Assembly (NCBI GenBank): GCA_015680685.1
Contig: MNCI01016577.1
Span: 64,001-108,299, forward strand
Direction: 5' to 3'
Length of the DNA stretch: 44,299 nucleotides
Source of the DNA: Gnetum montanum
Taxonomy: Eukaryota > Streptophyta > Gnetopsida > Gnetales > Gnetaceae
The notes below the pieces were generated by a model. It did no database searches. It saw nothing but the letters and a program-made list of their open reading frames with translations, and was not told where the DNA came from. A program made the translations under genes and the position numbers. Positions 1 through 11,300 of the stretch are shown here, piece after piece (position 1 is the first letter of the stretch; each line of letters starts with the position of its first letter).

Positions 1-303
1 TGAAGAGATGTTTCTTCACTTGGTATTTTTGGGCAATTGGTTCAAGCCCCAACTTGATTAGTTTTGCCATGAATAATGAGGGAATTTCACAATTGCAAGG
101 TAATACAACATTGTCCTATAAGTCTCTCAAGCATAGTTGCTCATCCTGGTGAAGGATGAAAGTGAAATCTAGATAATAGAGATCAAGTGAGCATAAAAAA
201 CCTTCAATTGTTGATGTATCTCATTAGCATTTCTCTTAGTTCTATCATGTTACTTGTTAAGATCATAAGTCGGTGGAGAATTACCCCTTGGAGGAGAAGC
301 CAT
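1..303 (-). pseudogene. gag-like N-terminal frame of element F, broken
   Basis: An ATG (complement of 301-303) opens a frame beginning MASPPRGNSPPTYDLNK. It meets a TAA after 17 codons and further stops (TAG, TGA, TAA, TGA) before the window edge. The position, about 150 bases after the primer site, and a Pro/Ser-rich start fit the N-terminus of an LTR-element first ORF. Recognition as gag rests on position only, because no core gag motif is within reach. Several stops could be decayed CAG, CGA or CAA codons. Confidence 0.4.
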
Positions 304-436
304 TTTTAGTTTATTCTTTTGTAGTGTAAATCAAATAACATATTAGTATTTTCCTAAGGATGATGCATTATATTCTTACAATGACCTTGTATGATTTTAC
401 TATCTAAAATACTTAGCATACATAGCTAAAAGATAG

Positions 437-456
437 ATCCCAATCAACAGCACCAA
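437..456 (-). other. Primer-binding site of element F
   Basis: Directly next to the LTR end, the minus strand reads TTGGTGCTGTTGATTGGGA. It resembles the plant tRNA-Asp-type primer site TGGCGCCGTTGCCGGGGA, with C-to-T changes at CG positions and a few further changes. It fixes the element's orientation. Confidence 0.6.
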
Positions 457-1340
457 TGATGAGTAGCGGGTATTTCCTATGCCTAAGCATATGAATCACA
501 AGCATGTATGTGTGATCTAATCAAATTTTGTGGATCCTTTTCACTTAAGTGAATTATATCCTATATAGTCAAAGATAAGGTTACTAGTTGTTATCTTTTT
601 AATCATCACATGTATTAATTTTATCTATATGTCTAAGTGTGATTGATGTATAAGATATATGTATTTATAATTTTATAATTTTTTATTTTTAAAAAGTATT
701 AAGAAAAGGATTCATTAAAATATTAAATGTTAACTAATTAATGGCTAAGCTATTCTAAATATTGAGTATCTATTCCTTCTTTTTCTATACATCCTAAACT
801 TATTTTGACACTACTCGGTTACCAAGTGTTTACTGCTAGGCATACCAAATATTCATTGCTGGGGTTACCAAGTGTTAATCTATTATGCATGAAGTGATCA
901 TACTCATGTTACTAAGAAATAAAATATCAAACACTTAAGTATAGGAAAGTAAATTGCATATAAAGTAAAATTCTTGTAAGTAATATTAATGTTAATCCAA
1001 GTGTTGCAATGGAGATGAGAAATCTTAATTTTATTTCCATCATGCAATGGTATCCAGTACATCTTGCATTCGAATAAAAATTTATACAATTAATTCAATC
1101 CATGCTTTGAGCACTTAGAGGGATATTTCACTAAGTTCTATGGAAGAAAATTGCAAGAGATTTACTAGGAGAATGACCAAAGATGCCATAAATGTAGTTG
1201 GTATGTGCATTTATATAGGTTTAGGGAGAATTAGCATTGATGCATATGCACCAATGTATCCAGGGATGTGTCGATGAGGATGTGTTAACGAGATTGCATT
1301 GATGAGCATGTGTTAATGTAGCTGAATTGTTGAGACTTCA
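457..1340 (-). repeat. LTR of element F (884 bp)
   Basis: The boundaries are TG...CA on the minus strand. A TATA box CTATATAAAT (complement of 1209-1218) is followed by CCAACTACATTTATGGCA, a module also present in both LTR copies of element C. A conserved stretch with CTTGGTAA repeats lies at 815-873. The 3' end matches C and B (GTGATTCATATG, then CTACTCATCA). Nothing in it is coding. Confidence 0.8.
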
Positions 1341-2001
1341 TAATTTAGATAGGAGTTATTTCTTTAGGGATTTTAATATGTTTCTTTGATTATATCTATT
1401 CTAGGCTTTCATATGATTTCTATTAGAAATAAGCATTCCAAGATGAGTGGTAAACCCTCTAGTGATACTACTTTTTTAATTAAAAAGTCTAGAGATCATT
1501 TCAATAAGATGCACAAAGCTGATGATAATAACTAATATTTGTGGGTTAAAGTTCAAGGCATTTTAGAGGTTCTTTATATTTCTTTTTGTTATTTTTCTCT
1601 AAGGGATTCTTCTATCTACAATTCTACTAATATTTCATGAGAGCATCTTTTCCATACCTAGATTAAGATGTTGCAAAATTCTCTAGGCTTGTTAAAGTTT
1701 TCCTTTATGGAGATTTTAATTTTTGTATTACACAAAGTCAGATTCAAAGGTTTATTTGGAATTATCAATTAAACTTCAATGAAGAGCTCTATTTAGTTCA
1801 TACAAGATCATCTACTAATCATAGTACAAATTAAAGGAATATTTATTTCTTAGAGTGGGGTCATTTCTTTGAGTTTTTAATCCTTAATGGAATTAGAGAA
1901 TTTTCTTCCTTCTCTTATTGCACCTTTATTTGGCACAAAGGTAACTCATGATAATATAGATGTAGTGAAAAAATTTCAAGTGGGATAAAAACTATTAGAA
2001 T

Positions 2002-2363
2002 CTTCTCATAATTACCAAAAATTCACTATTCTTACTTTAATTTGTCATACTCATTACAAGAAATGTAGAACTCATCATCTTATGAAAGACCTTTGTTAGG
2101 ATTTTCAAACAAAAGTGACTAATATGTTGGTCAAAAATGACAATGAGGTAGATTTGGCTAGTTTTCTTTTGTCTATAGCTACTTCTCATCATTACCGTAA
2201 AATTCACTATTCTTACTTCAATTCATCATATTCATTACAAGAAATGCAGAACTCCTTATTTTACAAAAGACCTTTGTTAGGATTTTCAAACAAAAGTGAC
2301 TAATATGTTGATAAAAAATGATAATGAGGTAGATTTTGACTAATGTTCTTTTATCTATAGCTA
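2002..2363 (+). repeat. Tandem duplication of ~180 bp inside the LINE
   Basis: Copy 1 is 2002-2181 and copy 2 is 2182-2363. Both hold the same blocks in order: CTTCTCAT..ATTACC, ATTCACTATTCTTACTT, AAAAGTGACTAATATGTTG, GATAATGAGGTAGATTT or its variant, then CTATAGCTACTT. The copies differ by scattered substitutions and about 2 bases of length. Confidence 0.85.
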
Positions 2364-3064
2364 CTTAGGTGTAGATTATGAAGAGACATGCTTGTACAAA
2401 ACCTTGGTTTGGTGTGGACTATTTGAAAAATCATACAGATATTGTAGCTTTGTATTTTGATGTTTCAATGATGAAGAATTATAGAAAGCTTATTCTTCTT
2501 AAAAAATGACAATTCATTAAATAAGAATAAGAAAGAATGATTCATAAACTCTACTCAAATTTAAAGACCTTCTAGAATTTAGTCCAAGATATTCAACAAC
2601 ATGGTTGGGATTTTTCCTTATCTACTATTAAAACTTTCTTCAATGACCTTTTTATTCAAGAGGCTCCCTTGATTATGCAAGATAACTCTAGTGTTCTTGA
2701 GTAATCCCTTGATGATATTTCTATAGGAATTCAAATATTATCTTTTGGAAATGGTGCTGATGTTAATGAATTATATGCATAGCTTCTTAAACGGGGTGGT
2801 CCATTAGTATGGAAAGGAGCTTGCAATATTCTTAATAAAGGGCTTTAACATGGTTTGGATTTCTCTTGATATTCTAGTTAAGAAATATTTAATTTTTTTA
2901 AAAATGAGATGGGATAGATCTTAATAATTGCCAATTAATTGGAATTAATTCTATTTTGACTAAGTTTTTGGATAATATTTTGGAGAATAATATTAGTTCT
3001 TTGGTAAAAATGCAAGGTCCTTATGCTCAGTTACAAGTAGGCTTTAGGAGAAATTATTCTATTA

Positions 3065-3069
3065 TAGAT
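3065..3069. repeat. Target-site duplication of element B, left copy (TAGAT)
   Basis: The five bases before the 5' LTR are TAGAT. The five after the 3' LTR (22307-22311) are TAGAC, a single C/T difference. Removing B with one copy restores the LINE reading frame across the junction. Confidence 0.85.
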
Positions 3070-3193
3070 TGATTAGTCGTGTTTTGTAGGGCTTCAATAT
3101 TAGATATTCGATATTGGAGTTGCGATGTTGGGTTTCTAATATCAAGGCACAACCTCTAATGTCAGGGATCCAATATTGCCCCTTCCGTGCTAG

Positions 3194-3203
3194 CCTATAA
3201 ATA
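3194..3203 (+). promoter_or_regulatory. TATA box of element B LTR
   Basis: CTATAAATAC lies about 125 bases into the LTR, directly after a cluster of ATATTGG/CCAATATT motifs (3094-3180). The 3' LTR has the same position with TTATAAATAC near 21544. It is a likely U3/R promoter. Confidence 0.65.
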
Positions 3204-3374
3204 CAACAATTAGGTGCATGGTTGGGATATAGGTTCATATAGATTTTTAGTAGTAGAAAGAAGATAGATTTAAAGTTTTGTTAAGTTTCTAGTGCATGCC
3301 CATAGTGTGATGTTAAGTGATTGTATGACATCCTTATTTGAGTGTGATGTACTTGAACATGTTACAGGTTCTAC

Positions 3375-3380
3375 AATAAA
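3375..3380 (+). terminator. AATAAA polyadenylation signal in element B LTR
   Basis: AATAAA is present here and again at 21722-21727 in the 3' LTR, about 170-180 bases after the TATA box. That spacing fits an R-region polyadenylation signal. Confidence 0.5.
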
Positions 3381-3549
3381 GATCTAGATTACTTCCATCA
3401 TTGCAGCATCCACTTAGCTTTATTATTATTTTTAATTACTTAAAAATGATTGCTATTTCACTTAGTTAATGCTTATCATTTATTGCTCATTATTGTTACT
3501 ATCATTAAGTGGAATGAGTATGACTAATTGTGAGTGCTTAAGTATAATT

Positions 3550-3610
3550 ACTTGGTAACCCAGTAGTGTTATCGTTTGATATGCCTGGTAACGGTATGCT
3601 TGGTAATCCT
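3550..3610 (+). other. Conserved CTTGGTAA-repeat element in LTR
   Basis: The order CTTGGTAAYCC, then TTTGRTATRCCTRGTAA, then CTTGGTAATC occurs here and also at 21895-21955 (B 3' LTR), 24063-24120 (C) and on the minus strand at 815-873 (F). In every copy it lies roughly 425-480 bases from the LTR start, while surrounding LTR sequence differs between families. Confidence 0.7.
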
Positions 3611-3961
3611 AGTGATAGTTGCATGAAGTCCAAGGTATGTATGGATGGTTAGGAATAAATACTCATCACATGTAGGCTAGTTTAGACTTTACTTTCCATT
3701 GTTAATTAGCTTAAATAATTGATTTCTTTTTTATCATTAGGAGTAGCATAAGGTTGAACAACATTAGTTATTATATGCTTAACTTTGGACTAAACTATAC
3801 ATGATCAAGCTACCACTAGTCCAAGTGGGAAGACAATGAATTGTAATCAAGCCATAATGATCTAGATGCACAACTAGCCCCATCCATAGAATTTGACCAG
3901 ATCATGCATGAATGCTTGTGATTCGTGTGGTTGGATGTAAGGGGTACCTCGTCGGTCATTA

Positions 3962-3979
3962 TTGGCACTATTGCTGGGG
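3962..3979 (+). other. Primer-binding site of element B
   Basis: The sequence TTGGCACTATTGCTGGGGA follows the 5' LTR. Against the plant tRNA-Asp-type site TGGCGCCGTTGCCGGGGA it has four mismatches. All are C-to-T or G-to-A, as expected from decay of methylated CG sites. Confidence 0.8.
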
Positions 3980-4086
3980 ATGGTGCTAGTTATCTAGATT
4001 AGTTATATTATACATAGTCATTGAAAAATCATTAACGACTTATCTTTTAGAAAATATTAAGTCATAGACATCATAAAATAACAATA

Positions 4087-4367
4087 ATGTATCTTTCATA
4101 TGGAAGAGATAATGCATCATATGACAAGAACATTCATTGGAGAACTAATGAGATATATATTGAAGACAACTGGAGTGACCAACCTCATGTAGGGGTTTCA
4201 TATGTTCATAACCACCCTAACTACACTCAAGGACTATATTCACCTAAGGTAAACAATCTTAGAGGAGATGAAGTAAGTCCTAGACTTGGGAAGGCCTCTC
4301 AAGGCCTAGGACCTCCTTAAAACCTATAAAAGATAAATCAAGGAACCATAGGAAATACTATAGAAGC
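4087..4367 (+). pseudogene. gag of element B, N-terminal exon-like piece (before nested D)
   Basis: A 77-codon open frame starts at ATG 4087, about 110 bases after the primer site, followed by in-frame stops until element D interrupts at 4368. It encodes a polar N-terminal region (MYLSYGRDNASYDKN...) with no motif I recognise. The gag core resumes after D at 14343. Assignment as the gag start rests on position after the primer site and continuity around D. The frame ends in a Gly/Pro-rich piece (LGKASQGLGPP). Confidence 0.5.
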
Positions 4368-5096
4368 TGTAATGATAAAAAATTATGGTAGTTGGAACAC
4401 CGAGGGGTCAATGGGTGCATAGTCTAACTTCGTGTCCATGTAAGGGCCTACTGGAGGTGAGGATAGGGTGCCTAGAATAATCTTGCTAATCAAACAGGGA
4501 CTTACCAAATGTGATGCCAATTATTGCTAAGTGTTTGCACAACATTCATAGTGATGTAGAGCATAGTCACGGGAGGGGGGTGAGTATAGTCAAGTGGTTT
4601 CGGAAAAAATGATGGTTTTGACATGCAGAGACTACCTCCTGAGCATAGTTGTAACATGACCACATGTTAAAAATGTGAAAAATGAAAAGAAGGTGTGAAA
4701 AATGCAAGAGAGAGAAACAAAAAATTTCCTTAAATGGTGTTGAGCATAGTTAACTCCAAGAGGGGTGAGAAGGTATGCAGTGTACAATAGGCATAGTGGA
4801 GAGCATAGTCACAGTCTTGCTGGTGTCGAGCCATGAAGTCTAGTGCTCATCATGGTGTTTGTGCCTGCCAGGTTGGCTATCGTAGTGTACCATGGGTTGC
4901 GATGTTCTACTAGGCTACAGTGGACCATGGTGCAACTTGCATCTCTCCAGTTTGCTAGTGTACCTTTGGGTCTCATTCGTTCAAAAGGCCAAACTACTAT
5001 GCCTTTTGGTCTCATTTGCCCAAAAATGTCAAAATGCAAATAAAAGTGCCAATCAAAATGTCAAAATTTCAACCCCTAAAACATAGATGGTGGGGG

Positions 5097-5107
5097 TATT
5101 TATAGGG
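5097..5107 (-). promoter_or_regulatory. TATA box of element D LTR
   Basis: The minus strand reads CCCTATAAATA. The partner LTR has the same at 13143-13153. In both it sits about 1.1-1.2 kb from the upstream LTR edge, just after the palindrome array, so the array falls in U3. Confidence 0.6.
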
Positions 5108-5329
5108 TTAAGGTTGCTAGAAAACATAGAGAGACTACCACATGGCAGTGGAATAGTTGGGACTACACTGTACCCTAACTACACTCTCCACTAAGGTAAG
5201 CGGTGTTATGCTTTGTTGTTCTTTGAAAGACTCTATGGGACTATAAGAATATGACTACATTGCCAACTACATGTGTGTGTGCCGAGAGGACTGCAATGTA
5301 TTTGAGAAAAATGCAAAAAATGCAACTTT

Positions 5330-6170
5330 TGGAGACTATGTTCTAGGACTATGCTCTCCACTATTAGGAGTGGGATAGAGCGTAGTTACAATTTTGGGAC
5401 AATGGGAATGCAAAAAAGATGCATATTGCTTGTCGAAGGTGTGTTGGAGTTGAGTTGAAAGATGGTGCTGCATTGTGGAGGCCTTTGGAGGTTGTTCTAC
5501 ATGTCTACACTTGACTATGCTCTGGACTGGGGGAGAGCGTAGTCCCAAACTTAGAAATTTTTTTGTAAAATCTAGCTTGGATGCTGACTATGCTCCATGG
5601 AAGGCTAACTACACTTCCAACTAGGGGTGAGTATAGTTCCAAAAATTAGAAAATTCTTGAACAGTCTGGCTTCCAGTTGACTATGCTTGACTATGCTCTA
5701 TGGAAATTGAGAGCATAGTCTCAATAGATAAAATAAATCTACAAAAAATTGAGCCTTGATGTTATCTACGCTTGACTATGCTTTGGTCTGGTGAAGAGCA
5801 TAGTCTCGACACTTACAAAATTTCTATAGAAATTGGGTTTCCATGTTGACTTGCTTAATTACGTTCTCAAGAAATGGAGAGCGTTGTCTTAGCACTTAGA
5901 AAAATGTGTAGTAGCTAGCTTAACACTTGGAAAAATTTGAAAAAATAGCCTTTTGTGTTAACTACACTCTCAATTGGGTTGACTATGCTTTGGGGCAGTG
6001 GAGAGCGTAGTCCCAACACTTTGAAAAATTTTTAGAAAGTGTCATCATTCTAACACTTAGGAAAATTTGCAAAAAATCAATCTTTTGAGCTGACTATGCT
6101 CTCTACTGAGCTAACTACACTTTAGGATAGTGGAGAGCATAGTCCCAACACTTAGAAAAAATTGTAGAAA
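5330..6170 (-). repeat. Array of palindromic ACTATGCTC/GAGCATAGT units in D 3' LTR
   Basis: Repeated pairs of GACTATGCTCT and AGAGCATAGTC separated by short spacers recur roughly every 80-150 bases, for example near 5353, 5515, 5590, 5690, 5775, 5975 and 6095. Several are followed by CCAACACTTAGAAAAA. Some copies keep GAGCGTAGTC, which suggests that an original CG decayed to CA/TG in most units. Confidence 0.85.
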
Positions 6171-6239
6171 GTTTCATCATTTTGATACTTAGGAAAATTT
6201 GTAGTCGAGATGTTGTAGCCCAAATTTGGTGGTGTTTCA

Positions 6240-7410
6240 TTAGTCCCTCTTTGTTGACATATGGAGAAGTGACCTAAGAGACATTGACAAAGAATGAAAA
6301 AACACCATAGTAGGCCTGGCACCAACATCACTCTTCCATGGTGGTTAGATGTTGCTGTACCATGCTCAAGAGTGTTGAGGGATAGTGATATGCTGGAGTA
6401 AAGGCTGTAGGTAATTTGCTAGGGATAAAAGGAGAGATGGAATGTAAAAAAAGTATTATGGTGTAGGGTGCAAAGTCTATGTGGTTGATGGTGACCATGG
6501 CACTAGGGTGGATTGTGGTTGAAAATGTTGACCTTTCATTGGAGTGCTCATGAGAGAGTCAATGTGGATTCAAGGCTGGGCTAGTTGTGAAATTGTAGCA
6601 TGCTTACTTGGGGATGTGCTTTTTCTTGTACTCTTTTTTGTTTTTGTTTTTTGTGTTATTGTTTATTCTTTTTGCTATTTGCTATGGGATGAACCTATGT
6701 TTGGTTCTGCACATTTCTGAATGCTAGCTATGAGCTGCTTGCCATAAAGTGGACTACATGCCACCTAATGGGCTTTTCATTGATGCAATTGTGTCATGTT
6801 TGTAGGACAAGTGTTTCCTCCTTAGGATGACTTGTGTTACATTTGCCTGGGCTTTGACTAGCTAATAGAGGCTTCCCATGGGATGACTTGTGTTACATCT
6901 ACCTTGGGCTCTATGGTTTGACTTGGAGAGGATGCCATATAGTCATAGTGCATATACATTAGAGGGATGTGCAATCTTGATTATGTGGGAAATGCAAGAG
7001 TATGGGGATAGGAGTGGATGTGCATGGGCTATAACAAGATGAGGGGGATGTGCACTCTTGTGAGGTTTAGCTAGTCCATGCATGCACATCAAAGTGATGT
7101 GGTGACTTGCTGCTATGATGAGATGCACCTTTGCACAATTGCCTTGGTGCTTCATCCTGCAAACACAACTTCAAGAAGATAAGAAAATCACAAAACATGA
7201 AATTCCAATCAAATGCTAGATGTGAAGATGCTACAAATGCTCCAAAGGTTGAACCGGTCACAAATGTTCAAGAACCTAGCAGAATGGCAAGGTTGATGAT
7301 GCTGTGAGTGCTCCAAAGGCCTAACTAATGGCAAGTTCTCCATTTTGGGACTATAGTATCCTAGCCCACGTGGTGTAGGAAAGGGGCAAGGATGGTGCTT
7401 GCTTGCTTTC
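6240..7410 (-). other. Non-coding stretch of element D next to the 3' LTR
   Basis: No coding frame with family features is seen on either strand. Next to the LTR, the minus strand reads ACAAAGAGGGACTAA just before the LTR, which would serve as the polypurine tract. A short block GGATGACTTGTGTTACAT occurs twice (about 6825 and 6880). Pol would be expected in this part of a full element and is absent. Confidence 0.6.
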
Positions 7411-7414
7411 TTTA

Positions 7415-7820
7415 CTAGTTTAAGATCTTAGAAAATCATGAACTTAGTTTAAGGTCTTGGAAGATCATGTTGTGCTAGTTTATAGTCCTAGCAGACTACT
7501 GTGTGCTAGTTTAATGTCATAGTAGATGAGTTGTTGTGCCAATTTAATGTCATGACCCAAGGACAAGCTGTGCTAGTTTAGCATCATGGTGGACTACTAC
7601 GTGTTAGTTTTAGCATTGTGGTGGACTACTATGTGCCAGTTTTAGCATTGTGGTGGATAAGCTATTATGCTACTTTACTGTTGTGACCTAAGGATGAGCT
7701 ATGCTAGTTTATAGTCATAGTAGAATGCTATGCTAGGTTTAGTGTCATAGTAGATTAGCTATGCTAGTTTATAGTCATAGTAGGCTACTATGCTAGTTTT
7801 AGCATTGTGGAAAATGAGTG
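7415..7820. repeat. Degenerate tandem array, TGCTAGTTTA..CATAGTAGACTA units
   Basis: About ten diverged units of roughly 35-45 bases carry TGCTAGTTTA, then TCATAGT or GCATTGTGG, then GGACTACTATG or GATGAGCTATG. A single related unit also occurs near 9775. The array is non-coding, inside element D. Confidence 0.75.
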
Positions 7821-7989
7821 CTTACCTCATTTTGGTGAGGTACGACGTTGCATGCTGGGTATGTTCATGCATAGCCATGTTTTGTGCCTACAAGATCTTG
7901 CAAAAATGAACTAGAAAAAAAAAACATTAAGCAACACCTATTTCAATAAATTTAATATGCACAAGTGAAAGGAAAGCAATTAGAAAAGT

Positions 7990-8240
7990 GATAGTTTTGG
8001 GCCATTCCAGGCCATAGTGGTAGTTTAAGGCCATTCCAGGCCCCATGTGTTGCTAGTTTTGGGCCATTTCAAGTTGTGTACACTCCTAGTTTAAGGTTAT
8101 TTTAGGCCATGGCAAGGGGGTTAATAGTTTCGGGCCATTCCATGGTGTAGATGCCAGTTTTAGGCCATGGCGGGTCATGTGTTGCTAGTTTAAGGTCATT
8201 GCAGGCCATGCACTAGTTTAAGGTCTTTTCAAGCCATGTG
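7990..8240. repeat. Degenerate tandem array, TAGTTT..GGCCATTCCAGGCCAT units
   Basis: Six or more units combine TAGTTTAAGG or TAGTTTTGGG with GCCATTCCAGGCCAT. The core GGCCATTCCAGGCC is nearly palindromic. The array is adjacent to the first one and shares its TAGTTT phase, so both may come from one ancestral repeat. Confidence 0.75.
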
Positions 8241-8385
8241 TTTTTGTAATTTTGGCTTTTATGATTTTTATGATTTTGATGTTTTTTATGAGTAAGCTAC
8301 GTATATGAATGCATAGAAAAAGCAAATAAATGCATAAAAAATTGAAATAATGCATAATCTAAGCAAGTAGGCTAAATGTAAATGC

Positions 8386-11300
8386 CTAAACAAATGCAAT
8401 GCAAGTGAAAGTAAAAAATGCATGGTGCATAACAATAAAGTGTAGGTAGGCATGTAGCACATTTTGTTCTAAGGAGATCCCTTGGTCATGGAGTTGCTTC
8501 CTAATCTGGTGTGGATTAGGGGGTTCATAGGCCTTGGAAGTGTCCTTTGGGAGGTTGTTGGCTACCACTGCACTTTTGGATATGTTAGCCTTATGCATTG
8601 CATTATTTGCTATAGGTTCATCATCAAGAAATTCCACCTTTGACCCCTACTTCGTGTCAAGGTTGTTGATGGCTAGAGGGGCAACGTTATCACTATGGAT
8701 GATAACTTAACCACCTTTGTATGAAAGATGAATTTCTTGATGGATGGGATAGGAGATGGCCTATAGTTGGGCAAGCCAAGGCCTACCCAATATTAGGTTA
8801 GATTCAGGAATTTCCTCTATGGCGGTGAATTCTACAAAGGTGGTGAATTGCTCCCCCACAAAGGCTATGTTGATAGTACCCATAATAGTGATGCATGATT
8901 GATTGAAGGATTTTAGACACATGAATTTTGTTAGCCAGATCTAATTTGTCAGGACTAGCTTGTCAAAGATGGTGTATGATATTATGTTTTTTGTTGCATC
9001 ATCATCAACATGCATCCTATGGATGGTGAATTTCCCAACACATATGGTAATAAACATTGGAGCTATTATGACCTTCTTTGGTTTGGAGTTGATCTTGATT
9101 GCCTCATCACAAAATGCTAGGGATGTTAAACCTAATTCCTATGGTGCTAGGGGTAACATCACTACATGGATGGCATTATCATCTGTAGGGATGTCCTTTG
9201 TAATAGGAATGGGGGCCAAAATTTGGGCTAGGGCTTCCCAGTGGGTAGATGAGGTCATGACCAGTTTGTATATGCTCAATGTTGTGTTTTTCTGCTTGAG
9301 CATTTGTTTCACCTAAGTCAATGCATTCATGAAGTCCTTATCATTAGCCATTGTGTTGGCCTTGACCTCCTTCATGTAGCCTAAGAGATAGATCTCTCAC
9401 AGAGGGGACTTGGTCGTGGTTTTCTTAGCTTACTTTGGGGCCTCAGTGCTTAGTTATGCTTTACTGGTTGTGATCTCTACTTTGGCCATAGGAATTGTAG
9501 GGGTAGGGACTTGCTTCAATGGACCAAGCACTCTTTGGTCTCATTATTACCTAGTCATTTCATTTGTGAGGCACTCGTTGGACCTCTTGTGTTGCCATCT
9601 AGTGGGTCTACCCATGTTATTGGTGGGATCAACCCTTGGATGAGAAGGGGTTAATGTGTTGCCCACGATTGGGCTTTGGGTAGGTGAGGGGCTAGCACAT
9701 TGTGGTAATTTGATGATAAAGGGTTTCTTAGTAGTTTTTTTATGGTATTCTATTTTAATGTTGTAGTGAACGAACTATGCTAGTTTAACATTGTAGTGGA
9801 CGAATGCTGTCGGACCCTAACCATGAAGGGTGTCGTGGATGACCAAGGTGGCACTTTAACAATGAAAGGAGACCTTGAACTTGTGGAGGCCAAGGGGACC
9901 TTTGCACTACTAGGAGGCATGTGAATCACAAAAGGCTTCTACACTGGTGCTAACTTGTAACACACGTTGATGGTGTTTAAGATGTAGGTAGTGTCATCTA
10001 CGTTGGACTAGTTTGCTGCGTCAAGCACTAGGTCACCCCTATCTATCATTCTTTTTAGATCATCTTGAAAAGATTGATAGAATTCCATGCTATGACTAAA
10101 CATCTAGTGGTAATGATAGAATTGGTCTAGCCTAAAGCACTATAGGACCAAGGGCTCATGTGGTGCTACTGAGGTAGGATCCCTTAGTAGCTTGCAATGC
10201 CTATTGTATCTTTGGTGGACAGTCTCAGACACTTGCTTGTGTTGGATTTTCCTGGCTTTCAAAAACTAATCTTGTAGCTTTGAGGGTTTGAGTGGAAATA
10301 GGGTATACTTTGAGTGATCCTTGAGCTCAAAGTTAGGCCTTGGAGTAGCTTGCATTATGGCCTTTACCGATGTAGGCAGGTTGGTTGCCTAGGCATCAAT
10401 GTTGGCAACTTTGTGAGCTAGGGCCTTAGGTTGCTTAGCCATTGGGCCCCAATTAGTTACTTTAGCATGTGTGGCTATCATTACCATTGTTGCATTTTTA
10501 TTTCTTACATGCTAGTTTCTATAGGCCATGTAGGCTAGGTCTTTACTAGCTTGCACTGCGTCCTCTATGCTCTTTGTTTGGGCAAAGGCTTGGCTTAGAG
10601 ACTTTGGGGCCAAGTAGTACAATTTTAACTTGATGAAGTTATTAACTACATCCTTGAAGATGGCTAAGAGGTGCATCTTAGCTATGGGATCTCGTATTTC
10701 ATTTAACAAGGCACCCCAACATTGGATAAATTTTTGCATGGGCTCTAGGTGGCCTTGCTTGATTTGCATGAGTTGGTTGAGAGTGGCTTTAAGCTTCAAG
10801 TTGTACCTGAAGCATGTCATGAACTAGCTTAGAAGATCCTCCAAAGAGGAGATAGAGGCCCTAGGTAGCACGTAGTACTAGTCTAAGGCTTTGCGAGTTA
10901 GTGACATGGCAAACACAAGCATGATGATGTGTGGCTAGGATTGTAGTAGTAGGCACACAGACCTGCATGTGACCAAGTGACTTTTGGGATTTCCTTCACC
11001 ATTATACTTGGTGGGTTGAGGTAGTGGGACCTCAATTGGTAGAGTTAGGCATGGGACTATAGGACTTATAGGATCATCCTAGTAGAAACCCACCACCTTG
11101 ATGGTTTCGGAGGAAGTGGCTTTGAGTCACATCACCTCCTCTGTCAAACTTTAGATCAGTTGGAATGCTTGATTCAAGTTTTGAGATGTGCCAGTTGGTT
11201 GCATTGGTTGTGCCATTTGTTATGTGGGTTGTATGGCCCAAGGTTGGATTGCTAGTTACATAGCCATGCGATGTGGTTAATGCATTGGCTATGCCATGGG

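Larger units (their letters stand above)
1..1340 (-). mobile_element. LTR retrotransposon F, 5' end only (minus strand)
   Basis: Read on the minus strand, an LTR runs from 1340 to 457, followed by a primer site and the start of a gag-like frame that leaves the window at base 1. The LTR begins TGAAGTCTC and ends CTACTCATCA, matching the ends of elements C and B elsewhere in the window. Its other LTR lies outside. It abuts the remains of the LINE at about 1380, so it was probably inserted next to or into the LINE's 5' part. Confidence 0.75.
1380..3069 (+). pseudogene. LINE ORF2, 5' half: endonuclease end and start of reverse transcriptase
   Basis: This is a plant LINE (L1-type non-LTR retrotransposon) with many stops. 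A GDFN endonuclease motif is encoded at 1709-1720, and the downstream frame ends in a WHKGN-like segment typical of the end of the endonuclease domain. Between about 2370 and 3069, fragments resemble the linker and N-terminal RT. The last readable piece, GFRRNYSIID at about 3040-3069, is the start of the RT motif that normally continues into DHI. The gene stops here because element B is inserted, and it resumes at 22307. A roughly 180-bp tandem duplication lies inside (2002-2363). The 5' boundary near 1380 is approximate. Confidence 0.75.
3070..3961 (+). repeat. 5' LTR of element B (892 bp)
   Basis: It starts TGATTAGTCGTGTTTT and ends GTCATTA, a mutated CA end. The other LTR starts TGATGGATCATGTTTT and ends CTCATCA. 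It contains a TATA box at 3194-3203, AATAAA at 3375-3380 and a conserved CTTGGTAA-repeat element at 3550-3610. The upstream part is rich in ATATTGG and CAATATT motifs. Confidence 0.9.
4368..6239 (-). repeat. 3' LTR of element D (1872 bp)
   Basis: On the plus strand it begins TGTAATGA and ends GGTGTTTCA, the same as the partner LTR. It contains a TATA box on the minus strand (complement of 5097-5107). The part upstream of that TATA in the direction of transcription (about 5330-6170) is filled with palindromic units. Short frames in it have no family match. Confidence 0.9.

Noticed and set aside
7415-8240. CRISPR-like array
   Set aside because: Units are diverged and tandem without regular unique spacers, and the context is plant retrotransposon.
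8960-9643. Plus-strand frames of 118 and 77 codons that look like membrane proteins
   Set aside because: They are antisense shadows of the minus-strand protease and linker of element D; the hydrophobic look comes from reading the opposite strand.
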